From contig JASSKH010000029.1 of the NCBI GenBank assembly GCA_031763025.1, positions 1,984,001 to 2,048,000 of the forward strand: a stretch of DNA of 64,000 nucleotides, in the 5' to 3' direction. Source of the DNA: Macrocystis pyrifera. Its lineage: Eukaryota; Sar; Phaeophyceae; Laminariales; Laminariaceae. Numbering within the stretch: the stretch's first letter is position 1; the number at the start of each line of letters is the position of its first letter. Of the stretch, positions 35,326 through 40,029 are shown in pieces. The translations under genes and the position numbers were made by a program. Below the pieces are notes generated by a model that had not been told where the DNA came from, searched no databases, and saw only the letters and a program-made list of their open reading frames with translations.

Positions 35326-37240
35326 TTCCAGCGCAAAAACCTCAACCAGTCCAGTCAACCTTCCGTACACCCAGCCTCCCTACGAGACGGAAAATTAACC
35401 TGTCTGGACAACCCTCCGCGCCCCCGTCTCCACTCCAACTCCACCCCCCTCCTCCTTTCTAACGAAGCACTGGATCGACACGCCCAGTAATCCTGCACGC
35501 TCCGCAATTCCTGCAGCACTGACCTCTGCACCCGTAGAGTCGTGACGCCCCTCGACAGGCGGAACAACCGCCACGCCATGGCGGCGTCGACCCCCACTGC
35601 CGAACGCATCCGGCTGTCGACAGCCCGATCGAAGCTACTGCCGGACCTGCCCTCGTACCCCGGGCGCCTGCTCCCGCCGTTGCGACTATAGCTCCTGCCA
35701 CCGTCACGGCCGCCGCCACCGCCACCGCCAAGACCAACACAACTACCAGCAACACCACCACCACCACCACCACCACCACCACCACCAACCCCACCCCAAC
35801 CACCACCACCAATACCGACACCACCACCGACACCGCCACCACCCCACCCACCCTTTCCGCTCCGCGGGCGTCACCTGCGCGACGAGCCAGTGGAAGAAAA
35901 CCGCCTCCTTGGAGGGCGCGCCGTAACGCCTCCACGGCCGCGAGGTCTAGCATTACCACCCCATCCGGACGCCCACTCCCACCACCATCACCACCACCCC
36001 CGCTAAAGCTGTCGCTACCACCTACGCCAGCACCGCCGATACTGCTATCATCGCTGGCATCGGGTGTCATAGGCAGCGGGTCCAACGCGCTGGCGAGGGT
36101 CTAGAAAAGGTGGATGGGTGCGAGTGAAGCGGCGGCGGCGGGAAAGAGGCGTTCATGAAGGCTGTTTCAAGGGTTGACTGAAGAAATTATGAACAGAACG
36201 AGTCGCCACTGGTTATGGTCCGGCGGCGGCGAATTGATGGTTGGACGACGGGAATGACTGATATGGTCGGCGGAATCGTCGATCGGTCGGCGGAGCCGCC
36301 GCTTGGTCGGGATTATCGAGTGTTTGATTGGTCTCCCGGACCGCTGATCACTCATTGGGCAGTGGAATCGCCGACTGGTTGGCGAAATCGCTGTCCAATT
36401 TTCGCTGGCACGCTTGGCGTCGAACCCCAAGAAACTACTGTACCGACACCATCACTAACACCAACACCAATAACACAACAACATCAACGACGTCGAAGAC
36501 CAGCACCACCGCCACCACCAAGACCAAGAACAAAATCTCCTCACCTCAAGCGTAGATGCTGTAAGGGTTGACCGAAGAACTCAGAAAGAGTCGCCACTAA
36601 TTTGGTCCGGCGGCGAATTTCTAGCTATTCAAAATTGCCGATCCGTCGCCGGAATTGTTGACTGGCAGGCAGAGACGCTGATTGGTCGGGACAAATCCAA
36701 CTAATGACTGGTCGGCGGAACCGCTGATTCTTCATCGGTCAGTGGAATCGCTGATTGGTTGTGGCGGAAATCGCTGTTCGTTTCCCCCGCTGGCCCATTC
36801 GGCTTCAATCTCAACAAGAAGAAAAAAAAACTACCGCCATCACCAACACCACCAACACCACCACCAACAACAACATTTGACACCACCACCACCATCGCAA
36901 TACAAACAAAAACAGCCCTCACCTCAAGCGTAGCACGCGCCCACCCCCCATCCCCTTCGCCCCCGCCCCCTCCTCTCGTCTCCATGCCCGCCGCCGACCC
37001 CGCCCCCGATGCGGCTCTCGGTAGGCTGAAAAACTTCGAAACCCGAGCCGACAGCGGTTCCGCCGCCTCCGTACGCGTGACAGAACCGAGAGGATTTCGA
37101 TTCTCCCTCTCCACCGTGCGGCGAGATTGTTTCCCAAGAGGCATTTTCCCACCAGGCGTTTTCGTCGGGGGGTCGGGGAGCGCTGGAGACCAGGTCCAAT
37201 TGTCTTCGCCGACGTCGAAGACACTCGGATCGTCGCCCAC
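9792..37240 (-). CDS. STK11IP: STK11IP/LIP1-like leucine-rich repeat and PH-like protein
   Basis: Minus-strand gene of about 27 kb. Recognised exons in transcript order: ~37240-36923, 36100-35875, ~35700-35482, ~33665-33568, 32003-31595, 31163-31017, 29389-29175, 28108-27868, 27600-27417, ~27340-26726, 26232-26056, 25176-24189, ~24160-23944, 23181-22670, 18884-18566, 17290-~17105, 14014-13219, 10875-10467, 10057-9792. The order of conserved blocks follows animal STK11IP: an N-terminal helix, LRRs (RRLSLAHNRL, ELDLSFNHLE, SLRLEGNRI, VTLEGNPL), a short LDGR block, disordered middle, the HLELYFRQQVFSG block, a PH-like strand set (TIGFRLQKLEMHF) and C-terminal LAIMDEDHSRLP and VDLADIIAVR. In animals the protein binds the kinase STK11/LKB1 and sits on endolysosomes; its job here is not known. 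Most exact exons agree in phase. The N-terminus, exons 3-4, 10, 13 and 15-16 are approximate; two exons have one-base homopolymer frame breaks and an in-frame TAA lies near 24172. Confidence 0.78.
10183..10440 (+). repeat. Family D element, best-preserved ends
   Basis: Left end TCGGACAGATAGATCAG and right end TGATGATCTGCCCGA form imperfect inverted repeats. Inside are GAGGCTGTGCAGGATCCG, CATGCGCTACAGTAGATC and CCCACCCGGCAAC. It occupies most of the last intron of the STK11IP-like gene. Confidence 0.88.
10467..10875 (-). CDS. STK11IP: STK11IP-like exon 18
   Basis: The acceptor cacgaacag starts LAIMDEDHSRLP, directly continuing PRTLVATKEQ as in the family's STLFLLDED. It then has a disordered loop, VEMVCVDAVDLADIIAVR and PEQVTVFS. 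The donor gtgact is in phase 1. A family D repeat begins 27 bases into the last intron. Confidence 0.82.
11381..11408 (+). repeat. G28 tract flanked by an inverted repeat
   Basis: TCCCATTGG lies just left and CAATGGGA just right of the tract, so the ends can pair across it. No family P copy is inserted here. Confidence 0.9.
11635..11733 (+). repeat. Family M MITE, diverged
   Basis: GGGGGCTATTTATCAGGACC on the left, TAGGTTTTTGTGTATG in the core, and CTATCGTCCCCCGTAATAG on the right. Confidence 0.75.
12298..12328 (+). repeat. G31 tract
   Basis: Unbroken G run without a family P copy, in an intron of the STK11IP-like gene. Confidence 0.95.
12423..12457 (+). repeat. GT dinucleotide microsatellite followed by a T run
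   Basis: About 17 GT units, then T13. Confidence 0.95.
13034..13115 (+). repeat. Repeat shared with 8466-8545
   Basis: AAAGGTCTGGTCGAGAGAGAG, CTTCCGAAAACATAATG, TAAAGCACCCTTAGCG. In an intron of the STK11IP-like gene. Confidence 0.8.
13219..14014 (-). CDS. STK11IP: STK11IP-like exon 17
   Basis: The acceptor cgcacag starts AIANALPGIPSS, continuing to NPTKGGLFGLFGKWADD and a disordered stretch. The frame switches at an A6 run (plus-strand T run 13566-13571) and ends LLMQRWELRPWVVGP, RTLVATKEQ with donor gtgcag. Minus one base it is 265 codons in phase 0 at both ends. It corresponds to the YLRAFLVEGPSTC segment of the family. Confidence 0.7.
15133..15239 (+). repeat. Family M MITE
   Basis: ACGGGGGTCCATAGTTAACG on the left, CTATGGACCCCCGTAATAG on the right, terminal inverted repeats of about 25 bases. 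Confidence 0.92.
15760..16300. repeat. A-rich intron stretch
   Basis: Several A runs of 10-19 with AGAGAAA and ACAAA between them. No coding or structural signal. Confidence 0.7.
16302..16355 (+). repeat. G54 tract
   Basis: Unbroken G run followed by TACCATCG; no family P match beyond the first bases TACC. Confidence 0.95.
16763..17048 (+). repeat. Family D element
   Basis: GACAAATCATCTACCAGG to ATAATCCGTTCGAGGTGCG, with CAGATCATACAGATC repeats and CCCACCCGGCACC inside. It abuts STK11IP-like exon 16. Confidence 0.87.
17105..17290 (-). CDS. STK11IP: STK11IP-like exon 16
   Basis: The acceptor aaccttcag plus one base completes the arginine split at TRD(R). Reads HSKSSSEHATLPPP, then the amphipathic helix NLLQTLEPLATKARTA, then ENRDEATLEAS. 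The donor is not fixed; a family D element begins a few tens of bases further on. Confidence 0.5.
17640..18200 (+). repeat. Degenerate tandem repeat of about 55-60 bases
   Basis: GTGCATCAAAGAGG or a variant, GGGGTTTCCAACAGCTCGC and TCGTCGAAAG recur four to five times; the best units are at 18015-18190. A family P copy follows. Confidence 0.78.
18224..18445 (+). repeat. Family P copy, about 220 bp
   Basis: Runs from TGTCATGCCATGCACGGCC to GACAGCTTCGAATGAATT and ends in G12. The left end follows GGGGGGAGG. In an intron of the STK11IP-like gene. Confidence 0.9.
18566..18884 (-). CDS. STK11IP: STK11IP-like exon 15 (PH-like strands)
   Basis: The acceptor cttcatcag starts PRPMVLLVLPLTCFER, TTIGFRLQKLEMHF; the end reads TSVVILTRDR with donor gtgagg. 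It matches the LSGIELGLAGQSLRLEW and RCVLLPRDARH strands of animal STK11IP. The two parts are in different frames across a CGG repeat near 18730-18755, so a small intron or a base error lies between. Confidence 0.6.
19330..19595 (+). repeat. Family P copy, subfamily with doubled TACTCGAT
   Basis: Begins after a G tract with GTACTCGATAGGAGAGATG, repeats GTACTCGAT and continues to TTTCCGGTGTGGCCA, followed by G9. The doubled start is shared with the full copy at 34685-35192. Confidence 0.92.
19605..19777 (+). repeat. Family P copy directly behind the previous one
   Basis: Starts TGTACTCACTATCATGCATG right after the G9 that ends the previous copy. It stops at GCTGCATCCT, then a G tract of about 38 broken by one A. 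Confidence 0.9.
20115..20300 (+). repeat. Family P copy
   Basis: Preceded by a G tract of about 22. Runs from TCTACTCATACCATGCATGG to AATCGCTTGTA and is followed by GGGGGGCTGGGGGGTGGGG and then TACTC, possibly the start of another tiny fragment. Confidence 0.9.
20615..20758 (+). repeat. CAA microsatellite
   Basis: Long run of CAA/AAC units with AAACAA variants, in an intron of the STK11IP-like gene. Confidence 0.95.
20825..21155 (+). repeat. Spaced GGCATGCC repeats
   Basis: The palindrome GGCATGCC or a one-base variant (GGCATGCAT, GACATGCC) recurs about ten times, roughly every 25-40 bases, with TTATC/CATCACC-like linkers. Confidence 0.8.
22155..22197 (+). repeat. G43 tract
   Basis: Unbroken G run without a family P copy, in an intron of the STK11IP-like gene. 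Confidence 0.95.
22670..23181 (-). CDS. STK11IP: STK11IP-like exon 14 (start of PH-like module)
   Basis: The acceptor atttgcag starts VFSGVPYLSYNDEYLP and HVNVVAVFRETVLPC, then a G/S-rich loop, then GMTMVRRCFLCLDHEL, which matches EFMCLVVVSDRRLYLL in the family. The donor gtggta is weak, so the 3' end may be off by some bases. Confidence 0.7.
23263..23374 (+). repeat. Family P copy, short
   Basis: G tract, then TACTCGATTTCATGCATGG; ends at GCTAGCACCA, followed by G10. Confidence 0.92.
23944..24160 (-). CDS. STK11IP: STK11IP-like exon 13 (HLELYF block)
   Basis: Reads LVFHLDTNFLDSG, a poly-alanine stretch from a GCT repeat, YRGDTAYAGLL and AEHLELYFRQQ, then donor gtgcgt. It aligns with VDHRLRLFLDVEVFS of animal STK11IP once joined to the next exon. 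The acceptor was not fixed: only about 25 bases separate it from the previous possible donor. Confidence 0.6.
24189..25176 (-). CDS. STK11IP: STK11IP-like exon 12 (long disordered exon)
   Basis: The acceptor gaccaacag starts LRHSPDVVRDAKEISS and about 330 residues of Gly/Ala/Glu-rich disordered protein stay open. A good donor, gtaagg, follows 24189, and an in-frame TAA lies 15 bases past it at 24174-24172. The same frame then stays open into the next block. Confidence 0.6.
25630..25890 (+). repeat. Family D element, diverged
   Basis: CCAGACGATTATCTATC, GAGGCTGTGCAGGGTATG, CCCACCCGACAACATGAGC. In the intron between exons 11 and 12 of the STK11IP-like gene. Confidence 0.78.
26056..26232 (-). 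CDS. STK11IP: STK11IP-like exon 11 (serine/acid-rich)
   Basis: Acceptor cgcggcag, donor gtgaga, exactly 59 codons, phase 0 at both ends. Reads VDRLTKDTPTPQ then a serine/aspartate-rich tail SSSSSDTQSDGEWDRL. No domain is seen; a disordered linker with many phosphorylatable serines. Confidence 0.65.
26470..26665 (+). repeat. CAG/CAA/ACC microsatellite block
   Basis: Successive AGCAACAACAGCGAC, CAACAACAAC and CCACCACC runs in an intron of the STK11IP-like gene. Confidence 0.9.
26726..27340 (-). CDS. STK11IP: STK11IP-like exon 10 (disordered, start uncertain)
   Basis: The 3' half reads GARTVVIEDAPPSM, which recalls the family's basic VRVRRASISEP motif, and ends at LPAEGKMDYK with a possible donor gtcggg in phase 0. 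The 5' part contains a tandem repeat encoding Arg-Thr-Gly-Asp-like units. Two frames are open there, so the start is a guess. Confidence 0.45.
27417..27600 (-). CDS. STK11IP: STK11IP-like exon 9 (disordered)
   Basis: The acceptor ttccctcag lies just behind a 38-base C tract on the coding strand. Phase 0 gives ASPTPSFNRLSSPASWEK, then a basic, proline-rich stretch. The donor gtgaac gives phase 1. Low-complexity sequence makes frame choice depend on phase alone. Confidence 0.55.
27614..27651 (+). repeat. G38 tract (C on the coding strand) at a 3' splice site
   Basis: On the minus strand the C tract lies directly upstream of the acceptor ttccctcag of STK11IP-like exon 9. Confidence 0.95.
27868..28108 (-). 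CDS. STK11IP: STK11IP-like exon 8 (post-LRR block)
   Basis: The acceptor atcgaccag plus one base completes the codon split at NPLEAE. Reads ERKKYRVSVLSLLYQ, a G-rich linker, VELDGRLPSRKELGQ and LRFADVVE, matching the family's FLLDGKVLSLTDF segment. The donor is gtgaac, phase 0. Confidence 0.85.
28181..28334 (+). repeat. Family P copy
   Basis: Follows a G tract of about 30. Starts TACCTGATGTCATGAATGAC and ends near GTTGCATGAGGA, followed by GCGGGGCGGGGGGG. In an intron of the STK11IP-like gene. Confidence 0.9.
28430..28537 (+). repeat. Family M MITE
   Basis: GGTGGCATAGTAAATAGGACC on the left is slightly worn; the right end reads CTATGGCCCCCCGTAAGAG. It sits just past a family P copy in an intron of the STK11IP-like gene. 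Confidence 0.85.
28993..29138 (-). repeat. Family P copy, reversed
   Basis: A C-rich tract, then AGGCGAACACCTCGCGGCG through GGTCGGTGAAAACC to CTAGTACACCCC. More diverged than most copies. Confidence 0.85.
29175..29389 (-). CDS. STK11IP: STK11IP-like exon 7 (LRRs)
   Basis: The acceptor gacgcag starts SVANIHTVL in one frame and continues LRSLRLEGNRI, SLEEVDLSRNRVRGLEEA, LLRRVTLEGNPLEAE in another; the switch falls at a GGG run (plus-strand 29360-29362). With one more G the exon is 216 bases and both outer phases match its neighbours. The donor is gtgagt. Confidence 0.88.
29427..29648 (+). repeat. Family P copy
   Basis: Runs from TGCTCGTGTCATGCGTGGCC to ATGACAGCTTTGAATGA, with GGGGAAGGGG on the left and GGGGGG about 15 bases past the right end. 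Confidence 0.9.
29655..29890 (+). repeat. G-rich degenerate minisatellite
   Basis: Units with GAGGGAGAGGTGGGG and TACTAGTTA/TACTGATGGTCAG between long G runs; many G4-capable stretches. Confidence 0.75.
31017..31163 (-). CDS. STK11IP: STK11IP-like exon 6 (LRRs)
   Basis: The acceptor cgtctctag is followed by CGLRELDPSLRLLPRV, RRLSLAHNRLSSVDFF and CASLEELDLSFNHLE. The donor is gtgagt, phase 2. It matches the DSSLRLLSALRFLNLSHN block of the animal protein very well. These are the clearest LRRs in the gene. Confidence 0.92.
31595..32003 (-). CDS. STK11IP: STK11IP-like exon 5 (LRR with long insert)
   Basis: The acceptor is cgactaag. Reads IFALRLQLKSLRFVGAPL, SLVALLAPP, then a disordered G/A/R-rich insert of about 70 residues, then GLQLRLG and PELHWSLLKTLR. 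The donor is gtgcgt, phase 2. The first part aligns with GIYSQLETLICSRSL of animal STK11IP. Confidence 0.78.
32340..32512 (+). repeat. Family D element, partial
   Basis: The right two thirds only: CTCCCACCCGGCGATACG, GAGCTACTGTAGATCACAC, AAGGATCTAGATCATGAAG, ending GTGCGAGGTGC. Confidence 0.78.
32861..32941 (+). repeat. Family H hairpin element
   Basis: CCACTCTGGGCGCAAATATA ... TTATGTTTCCGTCCAGAGGGG: a roughly 80-base element whose halves are inverted copies, with TGGTC/GGTCC near the centre. Confidence 0.75.
33158..33240 (+). repeat. Family H hairpin element
   Basis: TACTCTGTGGGCGTGAAGATAA ... TTGTATTTCCACCCAGAGTGG, 220 bases from the previous copy. Confidence 0.72.
33568..33665 (-). CDS. 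STK11IP: STK11IP-like exon 4 (first LRR)
   Basis: Reads VELQAFPALQDLRL then DGIPLEYLQ, matching the family's FPFKSLRHLELRGVPL block. The donor gtgtga gives phase 1, which completes a glycine codon with the next exon. The acceptor gtcacag near 33666 is the best candidate. Confidence 0.7.
33965..34465 (+). repeat. CCATA pentanucleotide satellite, about 500 bp
   Basis: Almost only CCATA units with CCGTA, TCATA and CAATA variants, in the intron before STK11IP-like exon 4. Smaller relatives lie at 7380-7550 and 44990-45110. Confidence 0.95.
34668..35213 (-). repeat. Family P full-length copy with C tracts at both ends
   Basis: Core 34685-35192, with C17 on the left and C21 on the right. Contains all blocks: doubled TACTCGAT end, GGCCGTAGTCGTATGACC, the CTTGTGAGGCGGAC block, CCGGTGTAGCCAC, an internal A tract (T22 on the plus strand) and the far end CCAACCGACACCAACCC. 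About 500 bp without the tracts. No coding capacity. Confidence 0.93.
35295..35323 (+). repeat. C29 tract
   Basis: Unbroken C run, 80 bases from the C tract that ends a full family P copy. Confidence 0.95.
35482..35700 (-). CDS. STK11IP: STK11IP-like exon 3 (approximate)
   Basis: The frame reads AMAWRLFRLSRGVTTL, then RVQRSVLQELRSVQDYW, with LRR-like spacing of leucines. The proposed donor is gtgtcg at 35481. The start is unresolved, and its phase does not fit exon 2 cleanly. Confidence 0.45.
35700..36060. repeat. ACC/CCG trinucleotide-rich stretch
   Basis: ACC repeats near 35750-35840 fill the intron between exons 2 and 3 of the STK11IP-like gene; the 35875-36060 part lies within exon 2 and encodes a G/S-rich tract. 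Confidence 0.75.
35875..36100 (-). CDS. STK11IP: STK11IP-like exon 2
   Basis: The acceptor ttttctag is followed in phase 0 by TLASALDPLP, an acidic/G/S-rich stretch and then VVMLDLAAVEALRRAL, which resembles the helix before the first LRR in animal STK11IP. The donor is gtgacg, phase 1. Confidence 0.6.
36168..36950 (-). repeat. Tandem duplication of exon 1 end plus intron, STK11IP-like gene
   Basis: Two direct copies of about 385 bases (roughly 36560-36950 and 36168-36560). Each begins, in transcript sense, with the exon end and donor CTACGCTTGAGGTGAGG, runs through a TGG-rich repeat and ends in a block containing GTGGCGACTC. The upstream copy contains the real exon end at 36923. Confidence 0.85.
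36923..37240 (-). CDS. STK11IP: STK11IP-like exon 1 of those seen (N-terminal, disordered)
   Basis: Open frame reading GDDPSVFDVGEDNWTW through a charged and G-rich stretch to WARATLE, then donor gtgagg in phase 0. The first in-frame ATG is at 37144 (reads MPLGKQSRR); otherwise the exon starts at an acceptor near 37250. No upstream exon was recognised. Confidence 0.55.
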
Positions 37241-37616
37241 GCCAAGCCCGCTGTTTTTTCAACGTTGGTCGTTGAAAGGACAGGGTAGGGGTGGGGGTGG
37301 GATGGGAGAGGCCGTCACACGAGAAAAACGCTGTCGGAAGCGCACATGGGACGGCAGGGAGTGGGCGACACTTGTTTCATCCTACTTTCCTCGATTATTC
37401 ATTGTATTTCCCTTTCGCTCGTCCCTGCCACTTCCACCCCCCCCTCACTCTCTCCCTTCCTTCCCCCCGCCCCCCTCCCCGGCCCGCCTCCCTCCCTGCA
37501 CAGCTCCCGCCCCCCTTCCCTTGGACAGCAGGCACGATCAGCAAGGCCCACGGAACGGTTTCTTGCACGACGGCGCAAAGCTGAGGTTGTATTGCGCGAG
37601 GAAGTATATCAAGAGA

Positions 37617-38130
37617 GGGGGGGGTGTACTCGATATCATGCATGGCCGTAGTCATATGACCATAGACACTCGCATACTACAATATCGGGACGGAGCACGT
37701 CGAGCTTTCACCGACCAGGCAGATATTGCTTGCTGCAAGCGCGAAGCGCCGTGAGGTGTTTGGCGAGTCGCATGAAGGGTGAGCTGCACCCTACTGAGAA
37801 TCGCTTATGAGGCGGATTCGCACATGAACGACAGCTTCAAGGAATTGGTTATTTTCCGGCGTGGGCACTTCGAGGGACAGCAATGGGGTTACTATGTAAC
37901 AGCCTCGTAGGTGTTTTGCCATATAGATAACTTGACGCGATCATTCTCCTTGTATGGAGTAAAGTTTCTTCACCCCGCACAGATGATCTATAACTCGATT
38001 GCCAGTTGTAACCGACCACCAAAAAAAAAAAAAAAATGGTCCCCTGGTTGTCTACCTCACGTAGGTTTGTTGCACAGTGTCGTTGCCAACCGACGCCAAC
38101 CCAACATATATATAATATATAGGGGGGGGG
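37617..38130 (+). repeat. Family P full-length copy with G tracts at both ends
   Basis: G8, then TGTACTCGATATCATGCATG and all internal blocks, including the internal A16 tract near 38022-38037 and the far end CCAACCGACGCCAACCC, a short AT stretch and G9. Homologous along its whole length to the copy at 34668. Confidence 0.93.
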
Positions 38131-38222
38131 TGCTTGGCCTTTGCTTCCCCAATGACCACCATAGGGCGCGCCGATTGTACATATCAAGTGGCTTACGTTA
38201 TCGGCGATGCTGAACTACATAT

Positions 38223-38328
38223 TACGGGGAACCATAGTAAATAGGACTAAATATCCTTAGTAAAAATAGGGAAATGTATAGTTTTTTGTGTGTACCGTCG
38301 GTCCTATTTACTATGGTCCCCCGTAACA
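38223..38328 (+). repeat. Family M MITE
   Basis: ACGGGGAACCATAGTAAATA to TACTATGGTCCCCCGTAAC. First of three family M insertions within 1.8 kb. Confidence 0.92.
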
Positions 38329-38606
38329 TTAGTTTTGTAAAATAACCACACCATATACCCACTCATTTGTGTTTGGTTTTTCTTGTCCATTTGGACGCTT
38401 TTTAGCCTGTTTTCGTGACGACGGGCTACATTTGAGAGAAATGAGCTAGTGTGATAACATCACCATCACCAGTCACTACTAGCGCAGTCACCACCGTGGT
38501 CAATGGCCGCAAGCCACTATTAATAATTCATCCAAACATAGCGGAAGAAGCGAGGCTCTTCCCGACCGTGTACCACGGTGGAAACATCTCCTCATAACTC
38601 TACCAT

Positions 38607-38690
38607 TACGGGGGGGCATAGTAAATAGGACCAAATACCGTTGGTAAAAATAGGTAAATATTTAGTTTTCGTGTGTACCGTTTTTTTTTT
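38607..38690 (+). repeat. Family M MITE, left part only
   Basis: ATTACGGGGGGGCATAGTAA through TAGTTTTCGTGTGTACCG, then a T21 run replaces the right inverted repeat. Confidence 0.85.
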
Positions 38691-38851
38691 TTTTTTTTTC
38701 TCCATCACTTTTACTTTCCAGCCCACTCGTAACGTTTCCGGTGCATGAATCCGACTGGCGAGTTCGATAAAACAGCTATTTTGACCAAAATGTTGCGCCA
38801 TCGCAACATCGCAGCAGCTATTAATAATCATATCCCTGGTACGTACCCGTA

Positions 38852-40026
38852 CGGCGGGCCATAGTAAATAGGACCAAATATTGTCAGTAAAAATAAGTCA
38901 ATAGAGTGTTTGCGATAGAGGTAAAAAAAAAAAAAAAACTTTACTTCCGCTAAAAAAAGTGAATTTCCTTCCCTTCCTGATTTCGGTGTGTTTGCGAGTG
39001 AGGTAAATCAAATCCTGCAGGCGACGCCTCCGAAAATAAGAAGGGAAGTGGGGAGGTGAGGCAACGCGGCAAACAAAAAAAGAACGAATGCTGTGAACGG
39101 AAAAAAAAAAAAAAACAGCGTGCGAGTAGCGACGGCAGCCCAGCAACGTTTCGGCGGCACAGTTGACCGCGAAGCCACCACAGCCATCCCACGACTACAA
39201 GCAGCAATAGCAGCTAGCTGGCGCTAGACGCAGCTAGGGCCAGCGTGAGCAACAAAAATAAACAGCGTCAGCACCAGCACCAGCACCAGCAAGCACCAGC
39301 ACCAACCAGCTTCCATTTTTGGATTGCTGTTGCTGCTGGTGCTGCTGCTGGTGCTGCTGCTGTTGCTGCGCTCGGCCTACGCACGCCACAGCGCCGGCGC
39401 GCTCCGCTCCGCCGCCGACGCCGACGCCGCCGACGCTGCCGCTGCTGCTGCTGCTGCAGCCGTAGTATGGTGAAATCGAAATGATACACGAGCTGTCATG
39501 CTGTCGCGCTCTCTACGAGCACGAGTACGAGTACGAGTGTGAATACGAGTCCTTTTTTGGGACGACGCATCCTCCACGTCGTCACCAAGCGGGCGAAAGC
39601 GTGTACCGTAGCAGCGGCGGCGACCCGCTGGCACGATCCAACGCCGCTCGTGCGCGCTATACCCAAGCTACACCTCTCGAGCCTCTCTGCTCCCAGCGGT
39701 TGTCGTGGTGCGTACGGCAAGCAGCATGGTGGCATGGAAGATGCTCGGTGTTTTGATCCTTCGAGATTTTAGTTGCGTTCGGCGTCGGGATAATGCTCGG
39801 TGCGTGTAGGCCAATGAAACAGAGAGCCAAAAGTTACCGTAACTTTCGCTGAAATCCTTACTTCGCTGAAGTCTTTTCCGGCCGTTTTTTCAGAAATTTA
39901 CCTCAAAAATTTACCTCGGGAGAATTTTTAGAGAAGTAAAAGTAAAAAAAAACAAAATCGCAAACACTCCAATATATAGGTTTTGGCATGTACCGTAGGT
40001 CCTGTTTACTATGGTCTCCCGTAATA
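38852..40026 (+). repeat. Family M MITE split by a nested transposon
   Basis: The left part 38852-38903 starts CGGCGGGCCATAGTAAATAG; the right part 39970-40026 ends CTATGGTCTCCCGTAATA. Removing the insert and one CAATA copy restores the family core. Confidence 0.92.
38904..39969. mobile_element. Nonautonomous DNA transposon, 1066 bp, nested in a family M MITE
   Basis: Perfect 13-base inverted ends GAGTGTTTGCGAT ... ATCGCAAACACTC, flanked by direct CAATA at 38899-38903 and 39970-39974. Further inside, AAGTAAA/TTTACTT blocks add to the inverted repeat. No transposase frame; the middle holds CAGCACCAGCACC-type repeats. Superfamily not assigned: a 5-bp duplication with GAGTG ends fits none of the common ones clearly. 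Confidence 0.92.
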
Positions 40027-40029
40027 TGA

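Noticed and set aside
35459-36085. Valine-rich possible membrane protein frame
   Set aside because: The valine stretch is an ACC/GTG trinucleotide repeat in the intron between exons 2 and 3 of the STK11IP-like gene.
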